From Euwallacea fornicatus (Eukaryota; Arthropoda; Insecta; Coleoptera; Curculionidae), in contig NC_089572.1 of assembly GCF_040115645.1 (NCBI RefSeq), positions 1,550,001 through 1,614,000 of the forward strand: a stretch of DNA of 64,000 nucleotides, in the 5' to 3' direction. A model generated the notes under the pieces. The model did no database searches. It was not told the origin of the DNA and saw only the letters and a program-made list of their open reading frames with translations. The position numbers and the translations under genes were made by a program. Positions 12,901 to 25,300 of this stretch are shown one piece after another. Numbering within the stretch: the first letter of the stretch is position 1; each line of letters opens with the position of its first letter.

Positions 12901-15900
12901 ATTTTATTTATTATTTATTGATTTTTATTACAGGCTATGAAAAGGCTCAGGGTTCCTCCTTTGGGTGAGCAGCAATCTCCTTGGACTACCTTTAAAGTGG
13001 GTCTATTTTCTGGTAGTTTTATAGTGCTGTTGATAGCAGTAGTGCTTTCAGGTAAGAGCCTTTGTCACAATGAGGAAATTAAGGAAGACGATTTCCCTTA
13101 AGTAAGTGTTAATGGTCAGAATTGACAAGTGAATAAGGTTAGAAACTCGACAATGCGAGTTTTCTAACCTCACTCTCATTCAAATATTCGCAAAACTGTC
13201 ATATTTCTAATAATGTTTGACATTTGCTGTATTTTTACAATCTCAGTTATTGGTCAAATTCGGCCACTGTGATTGTCCATTTTTAATGCAGGGGACAATG
13301 TCTGCTTTCCATGACGGAGCGATATGTTTAAAAAAGTTGGAGAAAGATATGCAGCTTGTTCAAAAATTGTAGAAACATCCAATTATCTCTGTTCAATACA
13401 GCGAGCTGAGTGAAACGTGCTATATAAGAATAAAATAATATTCTTCATTGCATAGTATTACCGAATATGTCACTTGCTCCGTAATTGCGGTAAAAAGGCT
13501 GATCTTGTCATGAGGTCACAAAGCGCCTTCCTACTTTGCGGACACACTGTATAAAGTCAGTTTTTAATTGTTGATGTCGAGACTTATGCATTGCCGAAAT
13601 ACTCCTCACGATCTCTTCTCCAGCAATATTCCACGAAAGCAGTGGCGACAACCTAAAAATCGCATTCCGTATGTACCGAGGACCGCTCATGCTCATCGAA
13701 TTCATATTCCTGATCGGAGTCAACATTTACGGTTGGAGGTCATCGGGGGTGAATCACGTGCTCATTTTTGAACTGGACCCTCGCAACCATCTCTCAGAAC
13801 AACACTTAATGGAGTTAGCTGCCATTTTCGGAGTTGTTTGGGCGCTCAGTTTGCTCAGTTTCCTCTATAGTTCGGCCCTTAGCATTCCAGCTTACGTAAA
13901 TCCGTTGGGATTGGTGTTGATTATGGTGGCGTTTCTGGTGAATCCGTTCAAAGTTTTCAGGCATGAAGCAAGGTTTTGGTTTCTGCGTTTGTGCGTAAGT
14001 ATTTTCAGTTTAATATTGGGTCATACGATGTTATTCTAAATTATGAAAAAAAAAAAAAAAACTCAGTTCATCCTGAAAGCGAACTCTCCTCGTATTCCTT
14101 GTACAAATCGTGGGCGCATTCAGAGGAGAGCCGGGCTGCAGTGCTTTATTAAAGTAATTGTATTTAGTTGCATTTAGCAATGCTCTGTAGCGCTGAATTA
14201 AAAGTACCAGTACATTGCCCTACTGGCTCTTAGTATAGGTCCTAGTTGGATGAACGGTCAATGTATCTATCTATTCATGAACAAGAGACTCTATTGCAGG
14301 GAAGAATGATTTCTGCCCCATTTTTCCACGTCGGATTCGCTGATTTCTGGCTGGCTGACCAACTTAACAGTCTCGTCAATGGCCTCCTGGATATACAATT
14401 TTTAATTTGTTTTTATTTTACAAATGGAAATTGGCTGGAAGCTGGAGGTATGGTAAAAATTAAAGACTTGGTAATATGATACTTTATTTTCGATAGGAAT
14501 GGTTTCCAATTTGTTTATGAGAATAGACTTTGTTTGCACAAGATTGTCCTTAAGTGATATGGACAAAATTCGGTTTCAGTCGGTTCAAGATTTTGGTTGA
14601 ATTAACTTGTCGTAGTCGAAATATAATACACATCCCGAATTCCCTAAATCAAATAAACGCGCGAAAATGGCAACCTCGTTTTAGTTTTCCGTCACTCTTT
14701 CTATTAGGCGGTGTTAAAACGGGCACGTTACGGATGATGCAGTGAGATCATCGGCCCTGTTGCCAAACGCCTGAAAGAAACTCGAAAGTTTCTTTTGGGT
14801 ATTTTTGAGTTTGAATTTTGGGAATCTTTTGGTCAATTGACGTTCTTGAACTGAAACCAGAAATTGTCCCTAAGGTTACTCTGGTTTCGTTGAAATGGCG
14901 ATTCAATCCGAGTTGTGCTGGTTCGAAACATCACGAATTTCTGAATATCAACACGCTGCATCTATTTACATACACAAAAAAACATGCCTTTTTGGACCAG
15001 CGCAAATAGAATACATTTGATCGTATTTTAACTTCAGAAATTTGCGATACTAGTTTTGTCAGATCATTTAACGACACCCTGTATATAACTAAGAACAATA
15101 TTAGTTTCCAATCTTTCTAATATTTCAAATGAAGTCACCAGTTGTTGATTTTGGAATTTCCAGATACGTCTACATGCATGGAGCACAACTTCATCATAAG
15201 ACCGATAGTGAATGCCATCCCGGCATGGATTCGGTTCGCCCAATGCCTCAGGCGGTATTACGACTCAAGAGAAGCATTCCCGCATTTAGTAAACGCTGGA
15301 AAATACTCAACGACGTTCTTTGTTGTGATTTTCGGAACGTTGAAAGGTTATTATAAAGGTTGGTTAAAGAAATTTTAACGTTTAAGTGTAATAATACTGC
15401 GGAATCATCAAATTTAGGAACAGTTTCTTTCTGTACCGCACAATTTGACCTCAAAACAGTTTTGAAATGAAGAGTTGTAGGAACTATTTTTCTATCTATC
15501 CATGTCTTGTTCCAGGGAGTTACACTTCAGTGTTGGATAATCCCTATTACATAATGTGGATTTTAGCCCAGTTCGTGGCCTCCACATATGCCTATATTTG
15601 GGATATTAAAATGGATTGGGGTCTCTTGGATAAAAATGCAGGGGAAAATACCTTTTTGAGGGAGGAAATTGTGTATTCTTCGACGGTGAGTACGTAACTT
15701 TTCGTACGGTCCTTCGACAACAAATTCATGTACGGTTGCCTTGGTTTTCTTTAACAAAGTTTGAAGCACTTCATATTTAGTGTATCTGAGGTCAATGCTC
15801 TGTTTCCGTGCGAAGAAAAGCACCATTCTCCTCACAGGAACAGCTCATCATTAATTACTATCATTTCTAAACCATTTCACAATTTCAGTTTTTCTATTAT

Positions 15901-16330
15901 TTCGCAATAATGGAAGATTTGGTTCTACGTTTCACCTGGACCATCTCAATATATTTAACGGAGTTCAAGTACGTAAGCTCCGATATGATGACCTCAATAA
16001 CATCTCCCTTGGAAGTGTTCAGAAGGTAAAATACGCCCAAATTGTGTGAAAAATTAACAAATAAAGTACTTCGCCAGGTTTGTGTGGAACTTCTTCCGCC
16101 TGGAGAACGAACACCTGAACAATTGCGGTAAGTTCAGGGCGGTGAGGGACATATCAGTGGCGCCGATCGACTCCTCAGACCAAACTCAAATCATTCGCAT
16201 GATGGACGACGAGGATGGCGTCGCTCACAGGGGCAAGAAGCTCAAAGCCAAGAGGAAGGACGACAAAGCCTTTCCCGACGCGACTATTATTAATTTTAAG
16301 AGTATCCCGTTCTCGGGAATGCAAGGTTAG
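6932..16330 (+). CDS. XPR1: XPR1-type phosphate exporter (SPX-EXS protein), complete, 11 exons
   Basis: Homologue of XPR1 (SLC53A1), which exports inorganic phosphate and is regulated by inositol pyrophosphates. Exons: 6932-7000, 9114-9345, 12465-12619, 12672-12815, 12934-13051, 13624-13994, 14300-14447, 15164-15358, 15516-15685, 15889-16025, 16078-16330. They total 1992 nt (663 aa plus stop) with every phase matching, close to the family length of about 700. N-terminal SPX domain: MKFAEHLSAHITPEWRKQY at 1-19, then INTFYAEKLAEA. The basic cluster GFRKILKKHDK at 142-152 holds the lysines expected to bind inositol phosphates. Membrane segments begin near residue 225. The EXS region carries HVGFADFWLADQLNSL, AFPHLVNAGKYSTTFF, DIKMDWGLLDKNAGE, TFLREEIVY and WNFFRLENEHLNNCG. 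The tail is acidic then lysine-rich. The start is fixed by the conserved MKFAEHL. A THAP gene lies inside intron 2 on the other strand. Confidence 0.95.
7001..9113. other. XPR1 intron 1
   Basis: 2.1-kb intron between GAG|GTAAGT and the acceptor gattccag. It holds short random open frames only; a weak dispersed-repeat end (tatacagggtct) lies near 8945. No gene seen. Confidence 0.6.
9346..12464. other. XPR1 intron 2, containing a nested THAP gene
   Basis: 3.1-kb intron between TTG G|GTAAGT and the acceptor ctctccag. The THAP gene occupies 10312-11697 on the minus strand. The flanks 9346-10311 and 11700-12464 carry no recognised feature. Confidence 0.7.
10312..11688 (-). CDS. THAP-domain protein nested in XPR1 intron 2 (424 aa)
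   Basis: Two coding exons, 11688-11470 (73 codons, donor AAT|GTACGC) and 11367-10312 (acceptor gtctttccag), joined in phase 0. The N-terminal THAP zinc domain has C14-x4-C19, the tryptophan in REAWFAAMGR, C-E-D-H and the closing VIPHIF (AVPTIF-like). THAP domains are DNA-binding modules related to that of P-element transposase. The remainder is a long acidic, Ser/Thr-rich region with two related blocks, each starting QSKDSS and ending DELxxN. It has four sites fitting the SUMO consensus (IKEE, VKEE twice, IKHE) and ends in a basic tail, PKKRKRKLFTRTGKAARRK, suggesting nuclear location. An acceptor-like tttttcag ends at 11698, just before the ATG, so a leader intron is likely. Role: probably a transcription regulator; target unknown. 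Confidence 0.83.
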
Positions 16331-18340
16331 CTTACCTGAAGATTCTTATCTATACAGAGTATTCTGAAAGTATCGAAAATTTCAATTATCTCATCTTACC
16401 AGGGAGGCTGTGAGAGCTATTTATGGCCAAATTTGGAGTAGGTAAAACAAATCATAGGATTAAATATTGTGGGATCGTCCAATAAGAATGGAGTTTCTTG
16501 AATTTGTCCAACAACTGTCAAATATTTCGGCAGTTTAAGCTTGACCTCTAAATTGGCCAATTAGCCCAGTTGTATAGCCGAGGTATGTATAAATTTGAAC
16601 TTGAGCTCATTTCAGATTTGGCGTACACACAGTTTATCTGTCAAAATTTTTAGTTCAACCGGAGGTGAAGTTTAAACTAAAGCTATGCAACGCGGCTTAC
16701 GTGAAATAGGTATCGTTATAACAATTCCAAAGTTTAAAAGGTATTAATAAATATAAGACCTCTTCAGGTAGCGTTCGAATGAGAAATTTACCTTGGAGTT
16801 CTTAATTTAAATGTAGGCAATACTTTTTATTAGTGATTACAATTTTCCCGATATAGACTCGTAATTTGGAGATATCGTGTGTAAATATCTGAGAGTATAC
16901 AGGGTTAACTAAGGTTTAAATAAGCTGGTGGCGAAATTTAAAGTCCATGCAGCTAAGGGACAGATTTTCAGTCGGATTTTCTCAGTTGAGATACCAGCAA
17001 AACGAAAATCTTACACTTTAACCTTTTGAATCTTTAGTAAGAATAAGTTGCTTAGTTTTGACAGATTTTCTAATGGAGCACTAAAACATCCATGACTGCA
17101 AACGTGGCCCACTTTGGTTTTAAAAAGCTGTTAATTACGTATATAGTAAAAAAATCATTTAGTAAAACTTATGGTTTCCATATGGTACCATAGGAGATAC
17201 TGAGAAAATGCTGCCATGGGGTGCAAATTGACCGCCAGCTTACTTCTACGGAATTATCTAAGAAATGTTGCCAAACTTACCAAAATAACTTATGTACAAG
17301 TAGGAATAATATTTGTGATATTTTAATATTTTAGACGAAATAAGCAAGTTGTACAATTTTTCATTTGAGGGTTTGGAGAAGCATCAATTTCTAACGTTTG
17401 GAATGGCAAAAATTTAGTACAAATCGTCTCGAAATTGGGTACTAAACAACGGGTGATCATAAAAAAAAATTGCAGTAGGCGGAGAACCGTAAACATTGGG
17501 CGTTGATTAAGCAATTCTCTCTCCAATGCTGACAGGTGAATTTATCGAAGACACGCCTCTAATATTTCCACGCCTACTTGAAGTTTTTTTAACGATCGCC
17601 TTTTATTTATAAATTGTAATGTATTCTCAAATGCTTTCAACTCTCTCCTCAATTTAGTTGATAAAGAGGTTGTAAATACCGTAGGTACTTATGGATGAAT
17701 CAAATAAAACCTCATTAACCATTATATATAATGTTTTATGTCTGATTCCATGTTTATTTGCTAAGTTTCAATTTTAGACTCAAAATTAAATTAGCCACCC
17801 TGTTTTTTTACATCCTTCGGTCAAGATTCAGTCCTTGCCAGTTCTAAAGAAAACATATCTTACTTGCTTTATCCTACTAGGATTATAAACTCACTTGTTT
17901 CATTGAACCAGTACTGTAATGAGTCACTTTGTAGCAAAACTATATAATAAAAAGCACTTTACAATTAAATCGGACATAAAACATGGCATAGAGGCAACTG
18001 CAACTTAAGCTTTGCATTTTTCTCATTTATCATTAAGATGTTGGCGTCGTTGCCGGTACTTACTTGCACTTTGTAAATTATCACATGCTAGTAGCATGCA
18101 TAACATAAAGCCCTTTGTTAGGTACTTAGAAATTCTTATGTCTTACTCCAACAGATCTTAAATCCTTTAGATATAAATATCATATATGTACATCCAAAGA
18201 ACTTAAAATTTAAATAGGACATAAGCAAACTGAATCAATTTTCTACACCAGACTATTAAAGTAAGGATTATTCCATTTATTTTATATTTATATATGTAAA
18301 TCATTTCACTTATATATACAATAAAGTTATTTATTTCTTT
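16331..18340 (+). other. XPR1 3' untranslated region and downstream DNA
   Basis: No coding sequence after the TAG at 16328-16330. Candidate poly(A) signals are AATAAA at 17704 and at 18320-18325, the latter followed by a T/G-rich stretch. A repeat end (tatacagggttaac) lies near 16900, so at least part of this may be transposon-derived. Confidence 0.4.
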
Positions 18341-18672
18341 TACTTGTGTGTTATTTGTGCTTTATCAAACCTCAAACATTTTCCTATGGATATGGTTCCA
18401 CCATAATTTTAAATCCGATTTGAACCAAAATAAACCATTTTGTATACTCAGTAACTTTACTGATAGCAAGAGGATTTCTGAGCTATTTTAAGAAAAATGC
18501 TGGTCACTAAAAAAATCCTTCCAGAAGGTTGTGAGCGGTTAATGCAAGGCATTGATAAAGCAATCCACTATTTACCATCAAGCATCTGAATTTATCTAAG
18601 AAAGGCCCCTGCTATTACAAGACCTGCTCAAGGTTTTTTTTTAATGATCCAAGGCAATCTAAGCAAAAAATA

Positions 18673-19564
18673 TCATGGGCAGCTACCACTGTTAAATGAT
18701 ATGAACTGTACATTAAAACCCCTGCCTTTGCTCATATTTGTGAAGGCATGCATGATGTGTTTTACCTGATCCACTGGTGATACTGTGCACAATTCAGATT
18801 TCAGAACGTTGTTTATCTCAAGGTTTGGTCCTAAAGGGTTAAACACAGCAATTAGGGATCTGCCTAAAGTTTGTTTCAAGAATTATATATTAAAAAATTT
18901 GTTAGATTAAAGTTAATCTCAGAATAAAACAATGATGAGCACATGCAAAAATTGTCTGGCTCAATTTAGGTGAATTGAGTTAGAGTGGAATTAGTTTGAT
19001 ATGCTTTTAGGGGACAGGACATGGGTATCATTTTCTTAAGTAGATGTATGCATATATTATTTTGTGTAGAACGGATATACAGGGGGTCCTAAAGATGGAT
19101 AACTTATCAATTACAGATGGCAGTTTCAGAGAACCCTATGCAATATTTGCTTATTTTGAACACCCTATACATCCATTTGTGATAATTTTAACTAGTAGCC
19201 ATATGGCCTCTGGAGATAAGTGTACCACAAGTAAATTTTCCGGTTTCCAGTTTGAACAATAGTGGGATCACTTACTTTGATTGTCAAATTGAGGCAGTAA
19301 CTGAGTAGGAAAAGCTCCTCGTCTCAAGCCCCTTTTCGTTCCCGGAGTGCGGTCTACTTCAGAAAAGTGCAAATCACATACAAGGTATGAGCCTAATATT
19401 TGTTGCCTGGTTTTCGATGCAAGTAAAGGGTTTCCAACTTGTTTTAGCCATATATTAAAAAGTTCAATATCCCTGTTGGGATTTGGAAATCTATGTTTTT
19501 TTGAGAATATGTCTGAACAACCTTGAACAGCACATTTTCTGTAGCGTACTCGATAAGTTTCCAT
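18673..19564 (-). CDS. small THAP-domain protein, two exons (159 aa)
   Basis: Exon 1 is 19564-19276 (ATG in the context gtaaATGG) and exon 2 is 18863-18673. The donor A|GTAAGT and acceptor aaactttag give matching phases; the total is 480 nt including TGA. The THAP module covers about residues 1-95: C11-x4-C16, F-P-N-P-N-R, W in FNIWLKQVG, YLVCDLHF (C-x2-H) and AFPTQLLP. After the domain only about 65 residues follow, with no recognisable fold (SRSLIAVFNPLGPNLEINNV and onwards). The short C-terminus could mean that the true 3' end uses another exon. It lies between XPR1 and Piezo and is transcribed toward XPR1. Function is inferred only from the domain (DNA binding). Confidence 0.78.
18864..19275. 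other. intron of the small THAP gene
   Basis: 412-bp intron with a dispersed-repeat end near 19075 (atatacagggggtcc). Nothing coding recognised. Confidence 0.55.
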
Positions 19565-21587
19565 TTACATTCATAAGCTTTTGGATTCAAAATCAGGGAT
19601 TTAATTAAAACATGGAAAGAGAAAATCAATAGACAAACTATAAAACTCTCCTTCTTAGTTGATTTTGACAGATGGAAGTCCCGATCATGACATAGCTTTT
19701 GTTTCGGTCATCAAAGGTGAATTTTTCTAGGCCGATGATCTGGAAATATGGCATCACTGGAGCGGAGCAACAAAAGATCACAGAGTGACGTTGTGGAAAC
19801 ATTGTTGTTCATGTGATACCGACAAGGATAGAGTATCAGTCGTTAGTCGTAGCGTGGTTAAAGTCATTGTAGACGATAGAAAATCTTACTGCTCTAATTT
19901 ATGGGACGGGCTCTGGATGTCTTGTCACTGGCTCAGTTTTTATTGTATGTGGTAAACATGAACATCACGATACACCACACGATACATAACACACACAATC
20001 AGTGACAGTGAGATGTTGGTCTATATCGCGATACGCGCTTTATGGTTTAATTAAATATATTGAAAGTACCGAAATTAGATTTTTTTTGCATGAACTATGT
20101 CTAAGTATTTATTGTGAGTGCAGACAACTTCCTGATATTTTTGGATAGGTCCAAAAATGGGTGCACTGGAGCATGTAACCCACGGATAGTGTGTGTTTTA
20201 TGTGATGTGGAATGGAGATTTAATAAAAAGAACATTAGATGAGTTGAAAATTGATACCTACCTACTCCCCGCTTACCTCTTTTGAATAAATAGTAGGATA
20301 GGATAGCTAATTCAATTTTATGCTAATTGGACTTTAATTGGACCAGGTAGGTACCTAGGTGCACACTTTGCATCATATTTTGTCTGTTGCGTTCAACCCA
20401 ACTGAAGTTCAACTTCAAATCTCAACAACAGAAGCCTCAAATCTACCTGGCTCTTTTACCAAAAGTGGGGAAAAATTTAAAGAAAACACGATATCATCCC
20501 TGTATCGCAATAATAATGTCTGTGCAACATAAGGCACAAGCCTAAAGGCTTCTGTGAGAGGCTTTTTAATGATCAACCTATATTTGCACCTCATTCTGGA
20601 TACTGTTATGGCACATACTCATGACATACTCATGTTTTAAATTTGACCTTGAAGTTAAATGTCAAATTTGACCTGTGTCGTTGTTTATATGTCAAATTGT
20701 TCATATTAGCTGCAGGTTAAGTTTAAGATTGAGATATATGATGGGGTATTAGTGCTATAAAATACAATTCAAGGGCCAAATTACGGTGTTGGTAAATTTA
20801 ACTGGAAGGCTCACTGCGAGCTAATTTTCCTAAAAATGTCAAAATTTGGGTTAAAATAGCCAGACAGTATTTTGGTCAGATTTTTAGGATCTGTGCAAAT
20901 TAGCTAGTTTCCATAATATCGAGTTTCAAGAGAAGAGCACATTAAGGTTTTAACCCATCTTCATTTTCAAGCATTTTTAAAATCAGAACATTGTGTCCAA
21001 AGGAGTTTAAAGTTATCCAGCATCACGGAAACTAAAGGAGATATTACCAGCAGACTTGCTTCAGTATAATTAGAGCCTTGACTGGAACCCATTGAAAAAA
21101 TTGGAAACATTTTTTGCCCTTAACTATTTGACACTTTAAGCTCTATTTTAAAAATACTTAGGATTGAGGTCTATAGAGAAGGTTCTTCAAGAATAAAATT
21201 CCAGATTTGAAATTCTTTAAGGATTAATTTCCACCTGTAGAATATCATTTTTTCAATTCCTTTATTTTATGTAATTTTATTTTCCTGGGTGTTTTTTCCT
21301 CCTCTTTATTCTCGATCGACGACAATACAGAGATCTTAATGTCCACTAGGAGTGGGACTGGCTTTGCTATCCCTAGGTATACGTCCACTTTTTTAGAGGA
21401 TTACTATTACTGCCCAATCAAGGCTAGCAATGGGTACCACCTTATTTGAGGAAAATTATTGATCTGGTCCAATTTAAGCCAGAAGTAACTACATACTTCA
21501 GAAAATAACTGTATAAAGTTATTATATTATTATTGTTATATTCACAAGAAAATACTTTTTCATTTATTATTATTATAAGTATTATTA

Positions 21588-21643
<56 letters not shown>

Positions 21644-22312
21644 TGTGTTTTTTTCACTTCTTCAATCATATGCTTTTATTTTTTACTTCATATTAATTGT
21701 ACCTACCTCTGTAATAAATCTGTAGTAAACGAATCTATTCCATTCAAAATGTGTGATCATTTTTAAGATTCCCAAGACATTTAACGATTTTGACTTCCCC
21801 TGAGGTTTCCTTAAGTCTTCCATAGACATTTTGTGAACACGGCAAATGCTATTGGGTAATTGTAGGGGTCTTTTTAGATAGAGAAGTCATTCCTTTTGAG
21901 CTGCATGGTTTTGGAAGATTTTTCTTCTATTTTCAAGTAATTTCTAGGATATTAATCACTTTTTCGAGTTGGCAAACAGTTCTCTCAAATTTTGAGATTT
22001 TCCAGGGGTTTTAAGGGGACTTGACAATTTTTTAGAGATTTTCCAGTTATCTGTGGACGATTCACGGCCCTTTTCGATAAGCATTATCTAACTGGAACTA
22101 CGTTCCTTGATTGTGGAAGAACTTTCATTAGAAAAAAAAAACGTGTAGAATCTTCTGATTTGAAATGCATCCCCTTAAGGTTGACGGGATTTCGGCTGTC
22201 TAGAACCTTCTTTTTTCGCAAAAAAAGTGAGGGCTACTTTTGAAACGAAAGAACTGTATATTCTCTCGCTCAGTTTTCTTTACATTTTACCAACTAATGA
22301 ACCAACTTGCAG
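19565..22312. other. intergenic region between the THAP gene and Piezo
   Basis: 2.7 kb, probably holding the promoters of both divergently transcribed genes and the distal Piezo leader. It contains the TTA microsatellite at 21563-21642. No coding sequence recognised. Confidence 0.45.
21563..21642. repeat. (TTA)n microsatellite
   Basis: Nearly uninterrupted ATT/TTA trinucleotide repeat, with interruptions near 21575-21592. Long isoleucine-only open frames on both strands here are artefacts of it. Confidence 0.95.
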
Positions 22313-22334
22313 GACTGGAACCTGAATCGACAAT
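22313..22334 (+). promoter_or_regulatory. Piezo: Piezo leader segment before the start codon
   Basis: Acceptor ccaacttgcag ends at 22312. The following 22 nt include an in-frame TGA before ATG (22335), fixing the start. The upstream leader exon was not found. Confidence 0.6.
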
Positions 22335-25300
22335 ATGGGGAACTACTGGGTGTGCGCAGCTCTTTTCAGGTGCCTTTTGCCAGTTTTAATTGGATCATGT
22401 AAGTATTTGGCCCCTGCAGCATTTTCATTTAAACGTATGTCGGCGATCAGTGATGGGTTAGTGGAGGCTTTTCTCTACTTTCTTCATAAGAAGAATGAGT
22501 GATTGCTGTTGGTGTTCCAGGAATATTGGACGCTTAGTTAGTTATATCATTTTTTTTTATAAGTTTTGCGGGGGGCGTCCCTTGGATTAGGACGATAGAA
22601 ATTGGTAGGAAAATAGTCAGAGGTGTCGAGGAAGTGAATTTGTTTCCAGGTATTTTCAAAAATATTCTAACAATTGCTACGTAGTTGTTCCGATTAGTCG
22701 ATTGGTATAGTACCATGGCAATTGTGGAATTGTCTGGAAAGAGCGTGATTTCTGTGTTTTGCAGGTTTCTAAAGAACTAGAAAAAATTATTTCAAAAAAA
22801 GGCAAAAAATTAGACACAAGTGCACGGATTTTTGATCTGTAAGACAATGCTCCATTTCTGAACTGGCCACCGCATCGCTTTCACGACTACAACTGGCAGT
22901 AAATCTTCACGGATATGTAGAACATAATATATGTTAAGCTGATATTTTTATAATGTATAGCAAACGACGATAAGTGGTGTTAGGTCATCACTAAGAATAT
23001 GCCTTACACACGGAATTGGGCGCCTCGTGTAGTCAAGCCCCAGTTCATTCCCCGGGTGATTTTTATGGGCCAAGGCACTGAATCAATCTCGTCCAAGGTC
23101 CAATATTCATGAATTCTATCATAAATTAATAATTACATCTAAAAGACTGTTCCTTATCGTGCCAACCGACTGAATCGGTCATTAATGCCTCCACGAAAAC
23201 GAATGTTAAAGGTCGCATATTCTACAACCTAATTATTCTTTTTGAGATTTAAATGCGGTGATTTGTGACTTTTCCTGTACGATGTTATGAGAGTGGGAAT
23301 TGCTCAACGTTTCTGTGATCATTACTAATTTTAACTATTGTGTATTCAGTTGAGACTATTAAAATATGCGTGTGAAAAGTATCCGAGCAATTATTTCGCT
23401 ACTTAATGCATTTTATGCAAATTTAGGTTGTCGACTGTAGACGGCTATCGTTGCTCATTTGGATGTTTACAACCGGGTTAAAAATGCCTAATTACGCTCG
23501 TGAGGAATGCAAACAATTATCAGTGTTTTAATGAAAAGCCAGAATGCACCTGTTACCTCCATGGAACGCTAGCACACTAGTGGAAAAAATATGGAATGTT
23601 TTCTATTATTGATATAATGCAAAAATAAACGACTCAGTATTTTGCCGTATAATCATCAATATCTAGGACCATTCGGCCCTTTCTAGGCACAAAGTTAAAT
23701 AGTGACTGAAGTGTTTCAAGTACAGTATGTAACAATTCTGGTCGTACAAATGCACTTTTCGAATAAAACTCTCGATTCGTGTTCTCGAATGCAACGTTGT
23801 TTATAGTTATTTCATGATTTTTAACAATCACCATGTTGCGAGCATTTATACAATTGAAACGAATTTCATTGCTCATACACAGGGTGTTTCCTAAGTACGG
23901 TACGTAACTTCGGGAGCGCATTATACAGCTAAAATAAAGGTGATTTTGTTACATAAACTATACCCCAAAAATGCCTCGTTGCGGAAATACAGGGTGTGAA
24001 AGTGTCTTTTCAAAAATTGCAATTTTTTTGACATTTCCGAAACTACTCGAGACGTTTCAATGATATTTTGCAGTTTTTGAATTGAAAATCTCCAAGAGAC
24101 AAAAAAGTTTTTCGATTAAAGGTGTAATCAAGTAGCGTAATCACTTAATCGAAATATTTAACGGTCAAATAAACACGGGCCTCTATATTCATAGTCCGGC
24201 CCTTATATCCATGTCATGGCAAGGCTGTATATTTCATTTTTTTTTGTGAGTTGCCCCGCTCGAAAAATGTTTGTACACCAAATTTAACTAAAATCCCTTG
24301 AAAGGCTCTTCCGACACAAATTATTTTATCCAAATGGGGCCCCACATTCAAAGATCTCTAGAACGACCGACTTTTGGACGAAGAGAAAAAACACGTGTTT
24401 GTTAGTTTCATTAGCAGAAACCATGGTTAAAATATTTGCACTTTGATCTGGGACACCCTGTATAAGGGACAAAAAAATCACTGTTGCTTGCGATGAGTTG
24501 ACGCAAGGAGTATTGAGAAAAGCTGCTGAGACGGAAGTCAGGCGACGACTCCAAATGTGCCTTCCAGAAGGGAGAAGTCACATTGAAAATACGCAAAGTT
24601 AGTTTTTTCTTTTTATTATTTAGTTTTATAAAAATTATTTTATTGTTGTTTGTTTAGTTTTTGTTCTTGAATGAAGTATTGCTGCGACAATTCCTGAAAC
24701 GTTTTCGCTTATACAGTCACTCAAAAAAGTATCCGTACAGTCGGAAAAAAATTCTGTAAACCGTAACTTTTGACTGATTTTGTTCAAATTTTGTATAATG
24801 AAAATTCAAACCGAAACTCAATTTTCGTAATTGAGCAACTTTTGAAAATTTAACTTTTAGAGTGCTTTCCAGCGTTTAAAAAAAAAACCCGTTTTGAAAA
24901 CTTCTTGTGCGGTGGAAATTTTTCAATGCGGTTTTAACGTTCTTGCAGAGAGGATTTTTCTTCATATATCCTGAAAATTTGATCAAAATCGAACCGCAAA
25001 TAAGGGAGTTGCAGCTTTTTAAAGTCGTCAAAAATGTCAAAGTTTCGTCATTTTGCGCGAAAATCGTCACTCTTTGGCATTTTTGAAAGGCTGCAACTCC
25101 CTTAATTGTTGTTCGATTTTGATCAAATTTTCAGTATATATGAAGAAAAATGCCTTCTACAAGAATGTTAAAACCACATTGAAAAATTTCTACCGCACAA
25201 GAAGTTTTCAAAACGGAGTTTTTTTAAACGCTGGAAAGCACTCTAAAAGTTAAATTTTCAAAAGTTGCTCAATTACGCAAATTGAGTTTCGGTTTGAATT

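Noticed and set aside
21442..21766. Isoleucine-rich open frames on both strands
   Set aside because: Produced entirely by the TTA microsatellite.
25053..25253. Short open frames within 24876-25253
   Set aside because: They are the two arms of the fold-back element.
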